Numbered from the stretch's first letter, positions 1 through 9,596 are shown. The stretch is 46,206 bases of DNA from Gammaproteobacteria bacterium (GCA_026196615.1 JAPHSW010000198.1:1-46206), one strand, 5' to 3'. Translations and numbers: made by a program. Notes: generated from the letters alone by a model not told the origin.

Positions 1-170
1 GTCACTAAAATAACATCACAGGAATCCCAGCCTAATGCCTCCATTTCTGACAATGAATGAGGTAGATAATCAGAAACACCATAACATTCTGCCCAGTACT
101 TTTCGTAAGAAAAGATATTCTGTAAGTTTGTATGTTTACGATTTCTAGAAGTATGTTTAACACTGGACAT
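1..170 (-). CDS. ygiQ: YgiQ-family radical SAM protein, N-terminal fragment
   Basis: Only the first 56 codons are in the window; the gene continues past the left edge. Reading leftward from the ATG at 170, the fragment has a YW-E-C-GV--YLP-S--EM-ALGWDSCDVILV pattern. From memory, this is the start of YgiQ (UPF0313), where the same 'WDSCDIILVTGDAY' block opens the B12-binding-like N-terminal region ahead of the radical SAM domain. The CxxxCxxC cluster lies outside the window, so catalysis cannot be checked. The family's role is poorly known. No strong ribosome-binding site is seen ahead of the ATG. Confidence 0.75.
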   Translation of the reverse strand, partial: MSSVKHTSRNRKHTNLQNIFSYEKYWAECYGVSDYLPHSLSEMEALGWDSCDVILV

Positions 171-432
171 AACGAAATGACTCAATACTTTGTATTAATA
201 GGTGATATCGACGCACTTTTATGATGATTTGTATCGATGCCATTAAGATAGGAGGAAACCTAATTATAAGCTTTTTTAGATTATAAAAAAACCTTAGTAA
301 TATCAAGTCATTAGTTTTTCTATATTCACAGGTGAGGCAGAGTACATCATTATTTAGAAATTCTTTAATTCAAGGATATGAGAAACTAAATTACTTATCC
401 AGTTCATCAAGATATTAGGCTTTTAATTGAAA
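171..432. other. Intergenic gap with no recognised gene
   Basis: This AT-rich stretch lies between the membrane protein gene ending at 433 and the ygiQ start at 170. It should hold the ygiQ promoter, but I could not pick a convincing -35/-10 pair. No hairpin followed by a T run, RNA gene or coding frame was recognised. Confidence 0.4.
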
Positions 433-1101
433 TTATTGAGAGCAATTTTCAGAGATAAAGGAGGATGCTTTAATTTCACGAGCAATTATTCCCACTTGAG
501 TCATGTAAAGTTGATATGACAGATTGTTTTTCATTGGTAAAAAAACAGATTGTCCATATTTTGCATCAAGCAAGGGTAACCATTGATATTCTTTTTTTAA
601 AGCCCAAAGATCATAATCTTGTAATGATTCCAGAGCAAAAACAGTTGGCAGGTTCATACGCTGTTGTTTTATATTTTGATAACGTCCAGAGACACGATCC
701 AATTGATAACTAGCATCTAAACCTAATAAGTTAGCCCAACCATGCCATTTGATAATTCTGGCATCCATCTGCCACTCATCACCTTGTAAAATATAAGAAC
801 TCTTGTGACAATTTTCTAACAGTAGTAAATTCATTTGAAAGCTTTGCTTATTTAAATGCTTAATGTGAATATAAGCAATGGGACGTTCATGAGTCAGACG
901 ATGGTAGGTTAAAATATTTGTTCCCACCAAAGAGATGGTAACCAGAAAGAATAAAACCAATAAAAGATAACTACTATTTCGACAACTGGCCCAAACTTTT
1001 TTCTTTTTTAGCATTTTTAACGTTCTAAAAAAGAAAAAAATTAATACCAGTAAGGTTGAGGCTAGAATAAGATAATAATAGAACTCAATTGATAAATTCA
1101 T
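433..1101 (-). CDS. Two-helix membrane protein, conserved hypothetical
   Basis: The 222-aa product has two hydrophobic segments, about residues 8-25 and 44-66, separated by a very basic loop (KMLKKKK). The remaining ~155 residues form one soluble domain. By the positive-inside rule this domain should be periplasmic, with both ends outside the cytoplasm. I do not recognise a catalytic motif. Similar proteins are sometimes labelled 'cation/multidrug efflux pump', but two helices cannot make a pump. Its ATG directly follows the stop codon of the flavin reductase gene (TAAATG on the minus strand), so translation is probably coupled to that gene and to hemF further upstream. A role linked to haem or redox metabolism is only an inference from position. 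Confidence 0.7.
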   Translation of the reverse strand: MNLSIEFYYYLILASTLLVLIFFFFRTLKMLKKKKVWASCRNSSYLLLVLFFLVTISLVGTNILTYHRLTHERPIAYIHIKHLNKQSFQMNLLLLENCHKSSYILQGDEWQMDARIIKWHGWANLLGLDASYQLDRVSGRYQNIKQQRMNLPTVFALESLQDYDLWALKKEYQWLPLLDAKYGQSVFLPMKNNLSYQLYMTQVGIIAREIKASSFISENCSQ

Positions 1102-1659
1102 TTATTTGTAGGGATCACCTGCAGGTTGGATATGTTCATCTTCTCCCTTAGCAGGATAATGATATTTACCGCCAAAAAACAAAAGTGGTTCAAGTTTTTC
1201 ATCTTTTTTATATAACTCCATAACCTCTCCAACAACTATCCAATGATCACCACCATCATATTGTTTGTTAATTTTACATGCAAAAGAAGCCAGGCAATCT
1301 TTTAGCCGAGGGGCATAGCTAGAATCAGAAAATAAATGTTCATAGTGAACCTGACTTTCATCCATATCAATTTTTGCTCCCGCAAAATAATTTGAAACAT
1401 CTTCTTGATGAATACCTAGAATATTTACTGTAAAGCTTGCTCCCTCTTTAAGGAGTCCAGAAAATGCTGCTTTTTTTGATGGACAAACCAGTAGTTGAAT
1501 AGGATCTAAAGATAAGGAACTCACAGCATTAGCCGTCATACAACGAACATCACCTTCATGTTCAATAATGAGTACTGTCACTCCAGTTGCAAAAAGACCT
1601 ATGTTATTTCGATAGTCTTGAATCAAATCGGATTTCTGTTGTTCAACATCTTTACTCAT
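1102..1659 (-). CDS. Flavin reductase-like FMN-binding protein
   Basis: The 185-aa protein matches the flavin reductase-like split-barrel family (HpaC/NtaB type), whose members bind FMN and use NAD(P)H to reduce flavin or a bound substrate. Visible family signs are the N-terminal barrel strand (GLFATGVTVLI), the 'MTANAVSSLSLDPIQLLVC' segment that normally contacts FMN, the 'FTVNILGIHQEDVSNYFA' block, and a C-terminal 'LLFFGGKYH' block. Length is normal for the family. It lies 55 nt downstream of hemF on the same strand and abuts the next gene. No partner monooxygenase lies nearby, so the physiological substrate is unknown. Confidence 0.85.
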   Translation of the reverse strand: MSKDVEQQKSDLIQDYRNNIGLFATGVTVLIIEHEGDVRCMTANAVSSLSLDPIQLLVCPSKKAAFSGLLKEGASFTVNILGIHQEDVSNYFAGAKIDMDESQVHYEHLFSDSSYAPRLKDCLASFACKINKQYDGGDHWIVVGEVMELYKKDEKLEPLLFFGGKYHYPAKGEDEHIQPAGDPYK

Positions 1660-1714
1660 ATATTTTTCTCATTTAATCTACTTTGTCGTTCTGGTACTTG
1701 ATAATAATTATTTA

Positions 1715-2683
<969 letters not shown>

Positions 2684-2783
2684 TTATTTGTAAATAGTTA
2701 TCTTTCCTATCTATAAGTATGGGTAGAACAGATATTTTTCAAATAAAAGAACACATTAAATGGAAACTAAGAAGCCAGACAAA

Positions 2784-2822
2784 AAAAATGCCAGTTCGGA
2801 ATTTCCGAAACTGGCATTTTTA
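2784..2822 (-). terminator. Rho-independent terminator of the sulfur-globule-like gene
   Basis: A long near-perfect hairpin has arms AAAAATGCCAGTT-CGGA and TCCGAAACTGGCATTTTT, with one bulged base and a tiny loop, flanked by A8 on the plus strand and T5 on the other side. It therefore has a U tract in both directions. It lies 87 nt past the stop of the leftward gene at 2909-3304. No rightward gene ends here. Confidence 0.9.
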
Positions 2823-2908
2823 AACAATAAGAACCTCTAGCATTTCTTAATTACAGGAGATGCCAAAAGCTATACTCAGAGCCTTATCGGCTCTTGAGCT
2901 TAAAGAAC

Positions 2909-3304
2909 TTATTGTTGAGGTGCTACTGGCGCAGGAGCTACTGGAGCTGCTGGCGCTGCATATGGGTTGTATGGCTGTTGGTAACCACCACCGTAGTATG
3001 GTTGCTGATAACCGCCACCATAGTATGGCTGTTGGTAACCACCACCATAGTATGGCTGTTGCTGGTAACCGTAACCGTATCCGCCACGACCATAACGGTA
3101 ATAATCATCGTCATCATCATCCATCATGTCTTCCATTTCTTCCATCCAGTATCTTGGATCCCACTCATCATATGGGTTACAGTTTGGAATCTTGCCATAA
3201 GGGCCATAACACTCATCGTCATCACCACCCCAAAAAGCCGAAGCGTTTGTAGCTGCCCCAAGCACAAATGCTGAAAAAACTGATATTGCAATTATCTTTT
3301 TCAT
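2909..3304 (-). CDS. Secreted sulfur globule-like protein
   Basis: The 131-aa product has a clear signal peptide, with cleavage likely after NASA (residue 23). The mature part starts FWGGDDDECYGPYG, followed by NPYDEWDPRYWMEEMEDMMDD, an Asp6 run (about residues 61-66), a Gly/Tyr segment, four near copies of GGYQQPYY and an Ala/Pro tail. Aromatic Gly/Tyr-rich composition, an early 'FWG' and the 'NPYD-WDPRYWMEEMEDM' block fit sulfur globule (Sgp/CV3-type) proteins, which coat intracellular sulfur globules in the periplasm of sulfur oxidisers. The start has AGGGAA about 8 nt upstream. The gene stands alone with its own terminator, as expected for an abundant structural protein. The acidic run and QQP repeats vary on the family theme. 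Function is inferred from composition and motif only. Confidence 0.72.
   Translation of the reverse strand: MKKIIAISVFSAFVLGAATNASAFWGGDDDECYGPYGKIPNCNPYDEWDPRYWMEEMEDMMDDDDDDYYRYGRGGYGYGYQQQPYYGGGYQQPYYGGGYQQPYYGGGYQQPYNPYAAPAAPVAPAPVAPQQ
2970..3061 (-). repeat. 27-bp tandem repeat inside the sulfur globule-like gene
   Basis: Three 27-bp units begin at 2970, 2997 and 3024, with a partial fourth at 3051. Each encodes a GGYQQPYYG-type nonapeptide. Units differ at a few bases, often silently. Such a tract can expand or contract by slippage, in frame because 27 is a multiple of three. Confidence 0.9.
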
Positions 3305-3357
3305 TTCTATTTCCCTACTCTTTTATTATTCATTCGAAAACAATAATGTGTTTTGTC

Positions 3358-3366
3358 ACTATAACA
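3358..3366 (-). promoter_or_regulatory. Possible extended -10 promoter of the sulfur globule-like gene
   Basis: Read leftward, TGTTATAGT matches an extended -10 element (TG-n-TATAAT) about 54 nt ahead of the ATG at 3304. No good -35 hexamer was found at the usual distance, which is tolerable with an extended -10. Confidence 0.4.
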
Positions 3367-3447
3367 TTAAATAAGCATACATTTCATGGCCTTTTTTTAA
3401 GAAAGTTTATGAAACATACTCAACCAAAAACAGTATATCACAATATA

Positions 3448-3855
3448 TCATTTTTCTAATACTTTATTTAACAAATTTTTAATTTTTTTCACATCAAGCT
3501 CATTATAGCCCTCTTTTTCAGTAGCTCCCCAAACAACAGCAGGCCAGTAAACATCTGATTTATAACGACCTACAATATGAATATGCATTTGTTCTACAAT
3601 ATTCCCAATAGCAGCAACATTTAATTTATCAGGTTTAAATTCATCCAAAACAAAGCGGGATATCTGTTGAGTCATACTAAAAACTTGGGCATGCATTGTT
3701 TCATCTAAGTCACAAAGTTCGGTTTTATCTGTTTTGGGCACTAAAATAAACCAGGGAACCAGAGAGTTGTTCATTAGTAATACAAAAAAAGAATCAGACT
3801 CCGATAAAATGAAACAGTCGTTTTGCAAACGTGTATCCAGTTTAAAATTTTTCAT
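3448..3855 (-). CDS. HIT (histidine triad) family protein
   Basis: The 135-aa protein belongs to the HIT superfamily of nucleotide hydrolases/transferases. The active-site strand reads QMHIHIVGR (H91 and H93), followed by YKSDVYWPAVVWG, typical of the proteobacterial HIT branch with a W-P-x-x-V-W-G ending. In the HxHxHxx pattern the third position is Val95 instead of His, while the catalytic central His is kept. Substrate is unknown. Only 16 nt separate its start from the stop of the RND pump gene, so it is the last cistron of the DUF523-adaptor-pump-HIT operon. Confidence 0.88.
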   Translation of the reverse strand: MKNFKLDTRLQNDCFILSESDSFFVLLMNNSLVPWFILVPKTDKTELCDLDETMHAQVFSMTQQISRFVLDEFKPDKLNVAAIGNIVEQMHIHIVGRYKSDVYWPAVVWGATEKEGYNELDVKKIKNLLNKVLEK

Positions 3856-3871
3856 GTCAGCAATTGACCTA

Positions 3872-6800
3872 TTAATGAGTTTCTAAAGCAACATCATGGT
3901 TAAAAAAACCACGAATTTTAAAGTGTATTGATTCATGAATTGACAAGAAAACCGGGATAATAATCAATACAAGTATCGTTGCAAAAGCTAAACCAAAAGC
4001 AATTGATACTGCCATTGGAATCAAAAATTGTGCTTGTAATGACGTTTCGAATAACAATGGAGTTAATCCAGCAATCGTAGTTAGTGACGTCAATAAAACA
4101 GCACGTAAACGCTGTACCGAAGCCTCAACCAGAGCATCATTGACCATCAGCCCTTTACTTCTTAAGCGTTTATAAAAACTAACAAGAATAATCGAGTCAT
4201 TAACCACAATACCCGAAAGACCAAAAATCCCAAAAATCGACAACAAGGTCACATCAATACCCTGAACCCAATGTCCCCATATAGCTCCGACTAAACCAAA
4301 AGGAATAATAGCCATAACAACCAATGGCCAGCCATAAGAAGCAAAGACCCAGGCAAGTATTATATAAATAAGAATCAGACCAAGGCTACCACCCCATTTC
4401 ATATCCTCGATCGTTTCTTTTTGATCTGCTGAGCGCCCCTCAAAACTATAATCAATCCAGTACTTTTGTTTTAATTCAGGCAGAACTTTTTCTTCTAAAG
4501 AGCTCATAATATCATTTGTATTATTAACCTCAGAATTCACTTCTCCTGATACCTCCAGGGCCAGCTCTCCTTCAGCATGACGTAATACTTCAAATCCTTG
4601 TTTAACTGACCAGTGTGCCACACTAGTTAAAGGAACAAATTCTCCAGCAGGTGTACGAATATTAATTCTTTGCAGAGTATTAATTTGATCTCTTTCCTGC
4701 TTAGGAAGTTGTACACGCACCTCAACTTCATCAGCACCATCTTGAAATATCTGTACTAAATTGCCATCAAAGGCTGTTCGTAGCTGTTGGCCAATATCAG
4801 TTACTGTTAAGCCCAGTATTTCACCCACAGGTTTGAGTTGATAGATCAGTTGTTCTTTACCATATGGCATGTCATCATCAATACCATAAACCCCATCAAT
4901 GCTTCTCAAGGCTTGTGATAATTCAGTTGCCGCTTTTTTTAACTGCTCATTATTTGAGCCATTAAGACGAATGGCTATATCACTACCCTGAGGACCCGTT
5001 TTACGGGACACAATGGTAAGATTATCCATACCTGCCACTTCTTTAAGCTTGTCTTTCCAATGTTTAATAAATTGAGTATTGCGAACACTGCGTTGGTCAG
5101 GCTCAACTAATTGCAAAAAAATTGCACCTAATTGATCTCCCTTCTTTCTGGAAGTACCGCCACTAAAAGAACTGCCACTAATAGTCACTGCCATATCAAT
5201 GATACCACCACCTAATTCTTCATTGGTTTCATTGAGTTTTTCTTCCATATGCTGAAGATAACTTTCCGTTTGCTCTCGTGATGTTCCTGAGACAAAACTG
5301 ACATTTGCATAAACAATTTGTGCTTCTGGAGAAGGGAAGAAAGTAAAATTAATTCGTCCCCCTGCAATGAGCCCAATTGTCATTATCAAGCTAGATAAAA
5401 CTAATGACACAGTAATGGCACGATGATTCAATGCCCAGGTTATCACTCTGCGAAATTTATTTTGACGGAATGAATCAAAGGCATCATCCAGTCGCATACG
5501 AAGAGTTGGCTTAACGACCTTATTGCTTTCAAGCTTTGAATTTTTTATCTTGCCTCTTTTTATATTAGAGAACGCATGTCGTAAATGTCCTGGCAAAACA
5601 AAAAAACTTTCTACCAATGAAGCCAGAATCACGCAAATAACAATGAGAGGAATATCAAACAGGATATTTCCCATAATACCGCCAATCATCATTAGTGGTA
5701 GAAAAGCAGCAATCGTCGTTAATGAAGAGGCAATTACAGGAACAAACATTCTTTTTGCTCCACCTTCAGCCGCCATCAAAGGGGCTTCACCCTCCTGATA
5801 ATGTGCCAATGCATCTTCACCAACTACAATGGCATCATCAACAATAATACCCAAAGCCATAATAAGACCAAATAAACTGATCATATTAATCGTACCACCA
5901 ACCAGATAAAGTATGGCAAGAGTCGCCATAAAAGAAACTGGAATTCCTACTGCAACCCAAAATGCCACACGAGCATTTAAAAATAGATAGAGAATGAGGA
6001 CCACTAGAATCAGCCCCCCACCACCATTTTTTAATAGTAGATAAATGCGATCACGGATCATCTGCCAGCTGGCATCAAAAACTTCAATCTTTATGTTAGG
6101 TGGCAAAATAGCTTGCTTTTCTTCAACCCAGCTTTGTAATATTTCAGCGGCTTTAAGTGCATTCCCATCCTCAGTTCTTTGTAACGCCAATTCAACAACT
6201 GGTTTTCCGTCCTTTAAACGTAAGACACCTTCATCATCAGGCTGACGTTTAATAGTGGCTACATCACCTAAACGAACAAAATTAGTACTATTGGCCACAA
6301 TAGGAATACGGGAAAATTCCATTTCATTTCGAGCTTGTTCAAGACTACGCAATTCTTTAGCATTATGTTTATTTCCAAAGGTACCGGCAGGCATATCCTG
6401 ACTAAAGGTATTAATGCGATTGCTGATTTCATCCAGAGTCAGTTCAAGATATTGCAGTTGCTCAATGGGTATTTCAATAGAAACTTCTTCATCCGGCAAG
6501 CCGTTAATATCAATTTTATCGATACCTCGCCGACTCAGCTCTCGTTCAAATTCATTGGCTAATATTCTGAGTTCACTTAAATCATCTACACCAGAAATGA
6601 GAAGTTTTGCTACACCTTCATAGCGGATAAGGTTTTCAACTTGAGGTTTTTCTGCATCTTTTGGTAAGTTCCGAAACTCATCCACTTTCTGTTTGACTTT
6701 GTCTAAAGCCAGAATCATGTCGGTGTCTTCATAAAACTCCAACTGAATGGATGAGACACCCTGTGCAGAAGTTGATGTCATGTTTTTCACATTATCCACA

Positions 6801-7018
6801 GTTTTAAGTGACTGTTCCAAAGGAATAGTGATGCCATCTTCTATATCTTCTGAACTTGCACCACTCCAGATAACTCGAACACTGACACGATCCAGCTCAA
6901 ATGTAGGAAAAAACTGTGTATTGAGACGAGACAAGGCAAATACACCAGCTAAAATCATCATCATCATTAACAGATTAGCGGCAACTTTATGATGAGCAAA
7001 AACAGATAAGATATTCAT
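3872..7018 (-). CDS. RND efflux transporter, inner-membrane permease
   Basis: This is a full-length 1048-aa proton-driven pump of the AcrB/MexB-like HAE group. It has an N-terminal helix after 'MNILSVFAHHKVAANLL', the first porter region ('FFPTFELDRVSVRVIWSGAS...DIEDGITIPLEQ'), a helix bundle containing the proton-relay pair D394-D395 in 'GIIVDDAIVVGED', a second helix near residue 540, the second periplasmic loop, and a C-terminal bundle with 'FGLSGIVVNDSIILVSFYKRLR'. Its ATG overlaps the adaptor's TGA (ATGA, 7015-7018). No TolC-like outer membrane channel gene is adjacent, so a channel encoded elsewhere is presumably used. Substrate is unknown. Residue spacing shows no frameshift. Confidence 0.95.
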   Translation of the reverse strand: MNILSVFAHHKVAANLLMMMMILAGVFALSRLNTQFFPTFELDRVSVRVIWSGASSEDIEDGITIPLEQSLKTVDNVKNMTSTSAQGVSSIQLEFYEDTDMILALDKVKQKVDEFRNLPKDAEKPQVENLIRYEGVAKLLISGVDDLSELRILANEFERELSRRGIDKIDINGLPDEEVSIEIPIEQLQYLELTLDEISNRINTFSQDMPAGTFGNKHNAKELRSLEQARNEMEFSRIPIVANSTNFVRLGDVATIKRQPDDEGVLRLKDGKPVVELALQRTEDGNALKAAEILQSWVEEKQAILPPNIKIEVFDASWQMIRDRIYLLLKNGGGGLILVVLILYLFLNARVAFWVAVGIPVSFMATLAILYLVGGTINMISLFGLIMALGIIVDDAIVVGEDALAHYQEGEAPLMAAEGGAKRMFVPVIASSLTTIAAFLPLMMIGGIMGNILFDIPLIVICVILASLVESFFVLPGHLRHAFSNIKRGKIKNSKLESNKVVKPTLRMRLDDAFDSFRQNKFRRVITWALNHRAITVSLVLSSLIMTIGLIAGGRINFTFFPSPEAQIVYANVSFVSGTSREQTESYLQHMEEKLNETNEELGGGIIDMAVTISGSSFSGGTSRKKGDQLGAIFLQLVEPDQRSVRNTQFIKHWKDKLKEVAGMDNLTIVSRKTGPQGSDIAIRLNGSNNEQLKKAATELSQALRSIDGVYGIDDDMPYGKEQLIYQLKPVGEILGLTVTDIGQQLRTAFDGNLVQIFQDGADEVEVRVQLPKQERDQINTLQRINIRTPAGEFVPLTSVAHWSVKQGFEVLRHAEGELALEVSGEVNSEVNNTNDIMSSLEEKVLPELKQKYWIDYSFEGRSADQKETIEDMKWGGSLGLILIYIILAWVFASYGWPLVVMAIIPFGLVGAIWGHWVQGIDVTLLSIFGIFGLSGIVVNDSIILVSFYKRLRSKGLMVNDALVEASVQRLRAVLLTSLTTIAGLTPLLFETSLQAQFLIPMAVSIAFGLAFATILVLIIIPVFLSIHESIHFKIRGFFNHDVALETH

Positions 7019-8322
7019 TGCTTAACACTTTCAGCAAGAGCCGACTTAGCAGAAGATTCAATCGTATCAACAGTCGTCACATTCACTTTTAAACCTGAAA
7101 AAGCATTGGGTAAATGTGTTGCAAGAATCATATCGCCTTGCTTTAAAGTGTCACTTTCAATTAATAATTCAGGTTCTTGTGCAAGTGCTTCAGAGTCTAT
7201 CAAAGCACCACTTAAATAATATTCTCCAATAGTTTTAACTTTGACCGATTGCAAACGGCTGTCTTTAATTTGATACAAACGATCACTACCATACATTGCT
7301 TGATAGGGCACTTTAATCATATTTTCACGAGCAGGTCTTTGCAGTCTGACAACCACAATAGCCCCAATGCGAAAAAAAACATTTTTAGCGCTTATGGAAA
7401 AAATAGCATCCACACCACTCGCTTGAGCTTCTCCTGAAATTCGCTCCAGTTTTATTGGAACTTGCTGGCTGCCATTACTCGCATCTCCCTTAAGGGAAAG
7501 ACCTTCACTAGCACTTTGTTGTATTTCTGATAACACACTTACAGGTAATTTTGCTCGAACCTCAAGGTGTTCCATTGAATAAAAGCTGAGTAATTTCTCA
7601 TTATTATTAACTCGGTCACCCTGTGCAACGTTAACTTTTGCGACGACGCCAGAAAAAGGGGCAATTATTTGACTACGTTCCATTGCAAGATTGCTTTTCT
7701 TTAAATCAGCTTCTGCCTGCATCAGTTGAGCAGCCAATTGATCCTGTCGATTTTGATGTTCATTAACAGAAAATTGAATATTATTAAGAGATAATCTCTG
7801 TTTCTCAACGAGTTGCATGGCCTGCTCAGTTTCTGAAACCGATCCCAAATTTTGTCGCTTTACTTTTTCAGCACGAGAAAGCGCTTTTTCACTCAGCTTA
7901 AGCAATTTTTTTTCATTTTTTAAAGATTCAAGGTTTATCTTATGACGTAATTGATCGCTTTGAATCATTGATTTGAGCTCATTTACTTTGGCTTGAGCCT
8001 GCATCAACAACGGTTCAAAGTCTGCTTTATCCAAGCTGAGCATTAATTGCCCCTGCTCAACATACTCTCCTTCTTTCACCAATACTTTGTCAACCTGGCT
8101 TGCTGCAGGTGCTGCTGCATTTAATAATTCTGAAGTTTCCACCCTGCCATACAAAGTGATCACAGGAGACAGTGTTTGTTTTTCAACTTGCTGTTGTTCT
8201 ACTCGCCAAACATGTTCATTAACTTCAATAGCAGGTGATTTATCTTTGCTTTCAAGCATTATTTTGAAAAAAATAATGGCCAGAATAAGGATAATAATAG
8301 GTAAAATTAATTTTTTTAACAT
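7015..8322 (-). CDS. RND efflux periplasmic adaptor (membrane fusion protein)
   Basis: The 435-aa adaptor joins the pump to an outer membrane channel. It has one N-terminal membrane anchor (residues about 4-22), a first half-lipoyl segment ('ASQVDKVLVKEGEYVEQGQLMLSLD'), a long coiled-coil hairpin (about 105-215), a second lipoyl half ('IIAPFSGVVAKVNVAQGDRVNNNEKLLSF'), and beta-barrel and membrane-proximal domains. This order is typical of HlyD/AcrA-type adaptors. There is no lipobox, so it is held by its helix, not by lipid. It overlaps the pump gene by 4 nt and follows the DUF523 gene by 51 nt. Confidence 0.93.
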   Translation of the reverse strand: MLKKLILPIIILILAIIFFKIMLESKDKSPAIEVNEHVWRVEQQQVEKQTLSPVITLYGRVETSELLNAAAPAASQVDKVLVKEGEYVEQGQLMLSLDKADFEPLLMQAQAKVNELKSMIQSDQLRHKINLESLKNEKKLLKLSEKALSRAEKVKRQNLGSVSETEQAMQLVEKQRLSLNNIQFSVNEHQNRQDQLAAQLMQAEADLKKSNLAMERSQIIAPFSGVVAKVNVAQGDRVNNNEKLLSFYSMEHLEVRAKLPVSVLSEIQQSASEGLSLKGDASNGSQQVPIKLERISGEAQASGVDAIFSISAKNVFFRIGAIVVVRLQRPARENMIKVPYQAMYGSDRLYQIKDSRLQSVKVKTIGEYYLSGALIDSEALAQEPELLIESDTLKQGDMILATHLPNAFSGLKVNVTTVDTIESSAKSALAESVKQ

Positions 8323-8373
8323 TTTTTAAATAATCTAAAGTTTTTTATCGTCTGTAAAGTATAAGTGAAATGA

Positions 8374-8907
8374 CTAAATGCTCTTTAAAAAGCTCAAACA
8401 GGCATATTCAGATGTCAGCTGAGATTCTTCAATAATTTGTAACTCAGGTTTTAGTTTCAATAAGCTTTGCACAAACATTCCTGAAGTAAAATCAATTTGT
8501 TTATAAGAGCCTTCTAAGCTTGCTTCAAACAAAGGTGTTGAGAGAAAGCCACAACTTGGTGATTTCGACTTTACAATAAATGCTTTTATGTCAGGGTGTT
8601 GTTGCAAAAATGTCTCAGCATAAGATATTAAAGGCTCTGTGACATCTAGTCTGTGATTTTCGACACCAAGAACTCGGATTTGTTCTTTATTATTTTTTTT
8701 TGTATCACTTTTCACAACCTGAATTTTAGGTCTTGGTATACCCAGTCCAATAGCAACTTCAGGACAAAAAGGAATAAATTCAACCTTATCAGAAAGTTGA
8801 TTCAAAAAAACTTCTACTATCAGTTTATGCTTCTTTTCCTTGCCATCATATCGTACACGCTGTCCTAATAAACAAGCGCTTACAGCAATTTTTGCTTTAT
8901 CTTTCAT
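8374..8907 (-). CDS. DUF523 family protein, possible thiouracil desulfurase-like
   Basis: The 177-aa protein is a clear DUF523 member: 'VSACLLGQRVRYDG' at the start, 'IPFCPEVAIGLGIPRP', and 'VKSKSPSCG'. The three conserved cysteines are C12, C48 and C119. In the one characterised branch (TudS, thiouracil desulfurase) three cysteines at matching positions hold a [4Fe-4S] cluster that removes sulfur from the substrate. A similar cluster is therefore likely here, but the substrate is not known. The gene opens the leftward operon with the RND adaptor, pump and HIT protein. Confidence 0.88.
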   Translation of the reverse strand: MKDKAKIAVSACLLGQRVRYDGKEKKHKLIVEVFLNQLSDKVEFIPFCPEVAIGLGIPRPKIQVVKSDTKKNNKEQIRVLGVENHRLDVTEPLISYAETFLQQHPDIKAFIVKSKSPSCGFLSTPLFEASLEGSYKQIDFTSGMFVQSLLKLKPELQIIEESQLTSEYACLSFLKSI

Positions 8908-9054
8908 TGAAGTAATTATGGCTACTCAATTAATCTTTTAAAATTATGAGAATAGAGATTGAAAAGTAATAATTAGAGCATGTTTTTAGAAAAGTTAACA
9001 CCCTGATTTTTTAGTGTATCAACTCAAGAAAAAAAACGTCCCTTAGAGTTTCAC

Positions 9055-9474
9055 TTACTCAAGGATCTTAAGACTTTCAAGAATTTTCATGCGCAGTTGA
9101 TTAATTTTATGATCAATATCAGCAACTCCAATATCAGAGTCAGTTCCTAAGAGGTTCCAGTGTTCACTCCAACTATCATACAGTTCATCGGAAGCTTTGA
9201 TCACATCTTCAGTCATAAGTTGAGTCAAATCTTTAATAACCAAAATTTCGACCCAACCGCTACGTGGATTTCCACGCAAAGTATCCTTATCATAATGCGC
9301 TAAATAAACAATACGTTGTATTTCACCAACATGGAGTAGTACCTCAAAACCAGCATATCTAATATTACGATTATATTCAGATTGTTCGTTTCTCCAGGTG
9401 TTATAAGATAATGCCGAAAGTGCGACAACAAGACTGATAAGAGAAAGTGAATTTTTTTTTATTTGATTAAGCAT
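9055..9474 (-). CDS. Membrane-anchored hypothetical protein
   Basis: The 139-aa product has one N-terminal hydrophobic helix (about residues 9-25, 'SLSLISLVVALSALSYNTW') followed by a mainly helical charged domain, e.g. 'NIRYAGFEVLLHVGEIQRIVYLAHYDKD' and a C-terminal 'DHKINQLRMKILESLKILE'. The short positive N-terminus suggests a signal anchor with the domain in the periplasm. I do not recognise a family. It stands alone, divergent from purT across a 399-nt gap. Confidence 0.65.
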   Translation of the reverse strand: MLNQIKKNSLSLISLVVALSALSYNTWRNEQSEYNRNIRYAGFEVLLHVGEIQRIVYLAHYDKDTLRGNPRSGWVEILVIKDLTQLMTEDVIKASDELYDSWSEHWNLLGTDSDIGVADIDHKINQLRMKILESLKILE

Positions 9475-9581
9475 TTTTTAAACCCAATTATCAAATTCAA
9501 AGAACACCTGTAACCTGATGACAAAAGAATTCTGAAATAAACCAGAAAGCATCCTATTTTTTGATATCAATTTATTATCTT

Positions 9582-9596
9582 ATCAGTGTCACTGAT
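9582..9596. promoter_or_regulatory. 15-bp perfect palindrome, possible operator
   Basis: ATCAGTG-T-CACTGAT has seven paired bases on each side of one central base. The size suits a dimeric helix-turn-helix regulator. It lies 108 bp upstream of the hypothetical gene at 9474 and 278 bp upstream of purT. The regulator is unknown. Confidence 0.35.

Noticed and set aside
2970-3061. Short regularly spaced repeats that could suggest a CRISPR-like array
   Set aside because: The 27-bp units are contiguous with no spacers and encode an in-frame GGYQQPYYG repeat of a signal-peptide protein.
2860-3274. Long open frames on the plus strand across the sulfur globule-like gene
   Set aside because: They arise from the low-complexity repeat read on the other strand (His/Asn or Val/Trp/Thr-rich products), lack ribosome-binding sites, and end at no plausible protein family.
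9561-9570. TTGATATCAA as an FNR box
   Set aside because: The half-sites match, but FNR needs a four-base spacer between TTGAT and ATCAA; here there is none.
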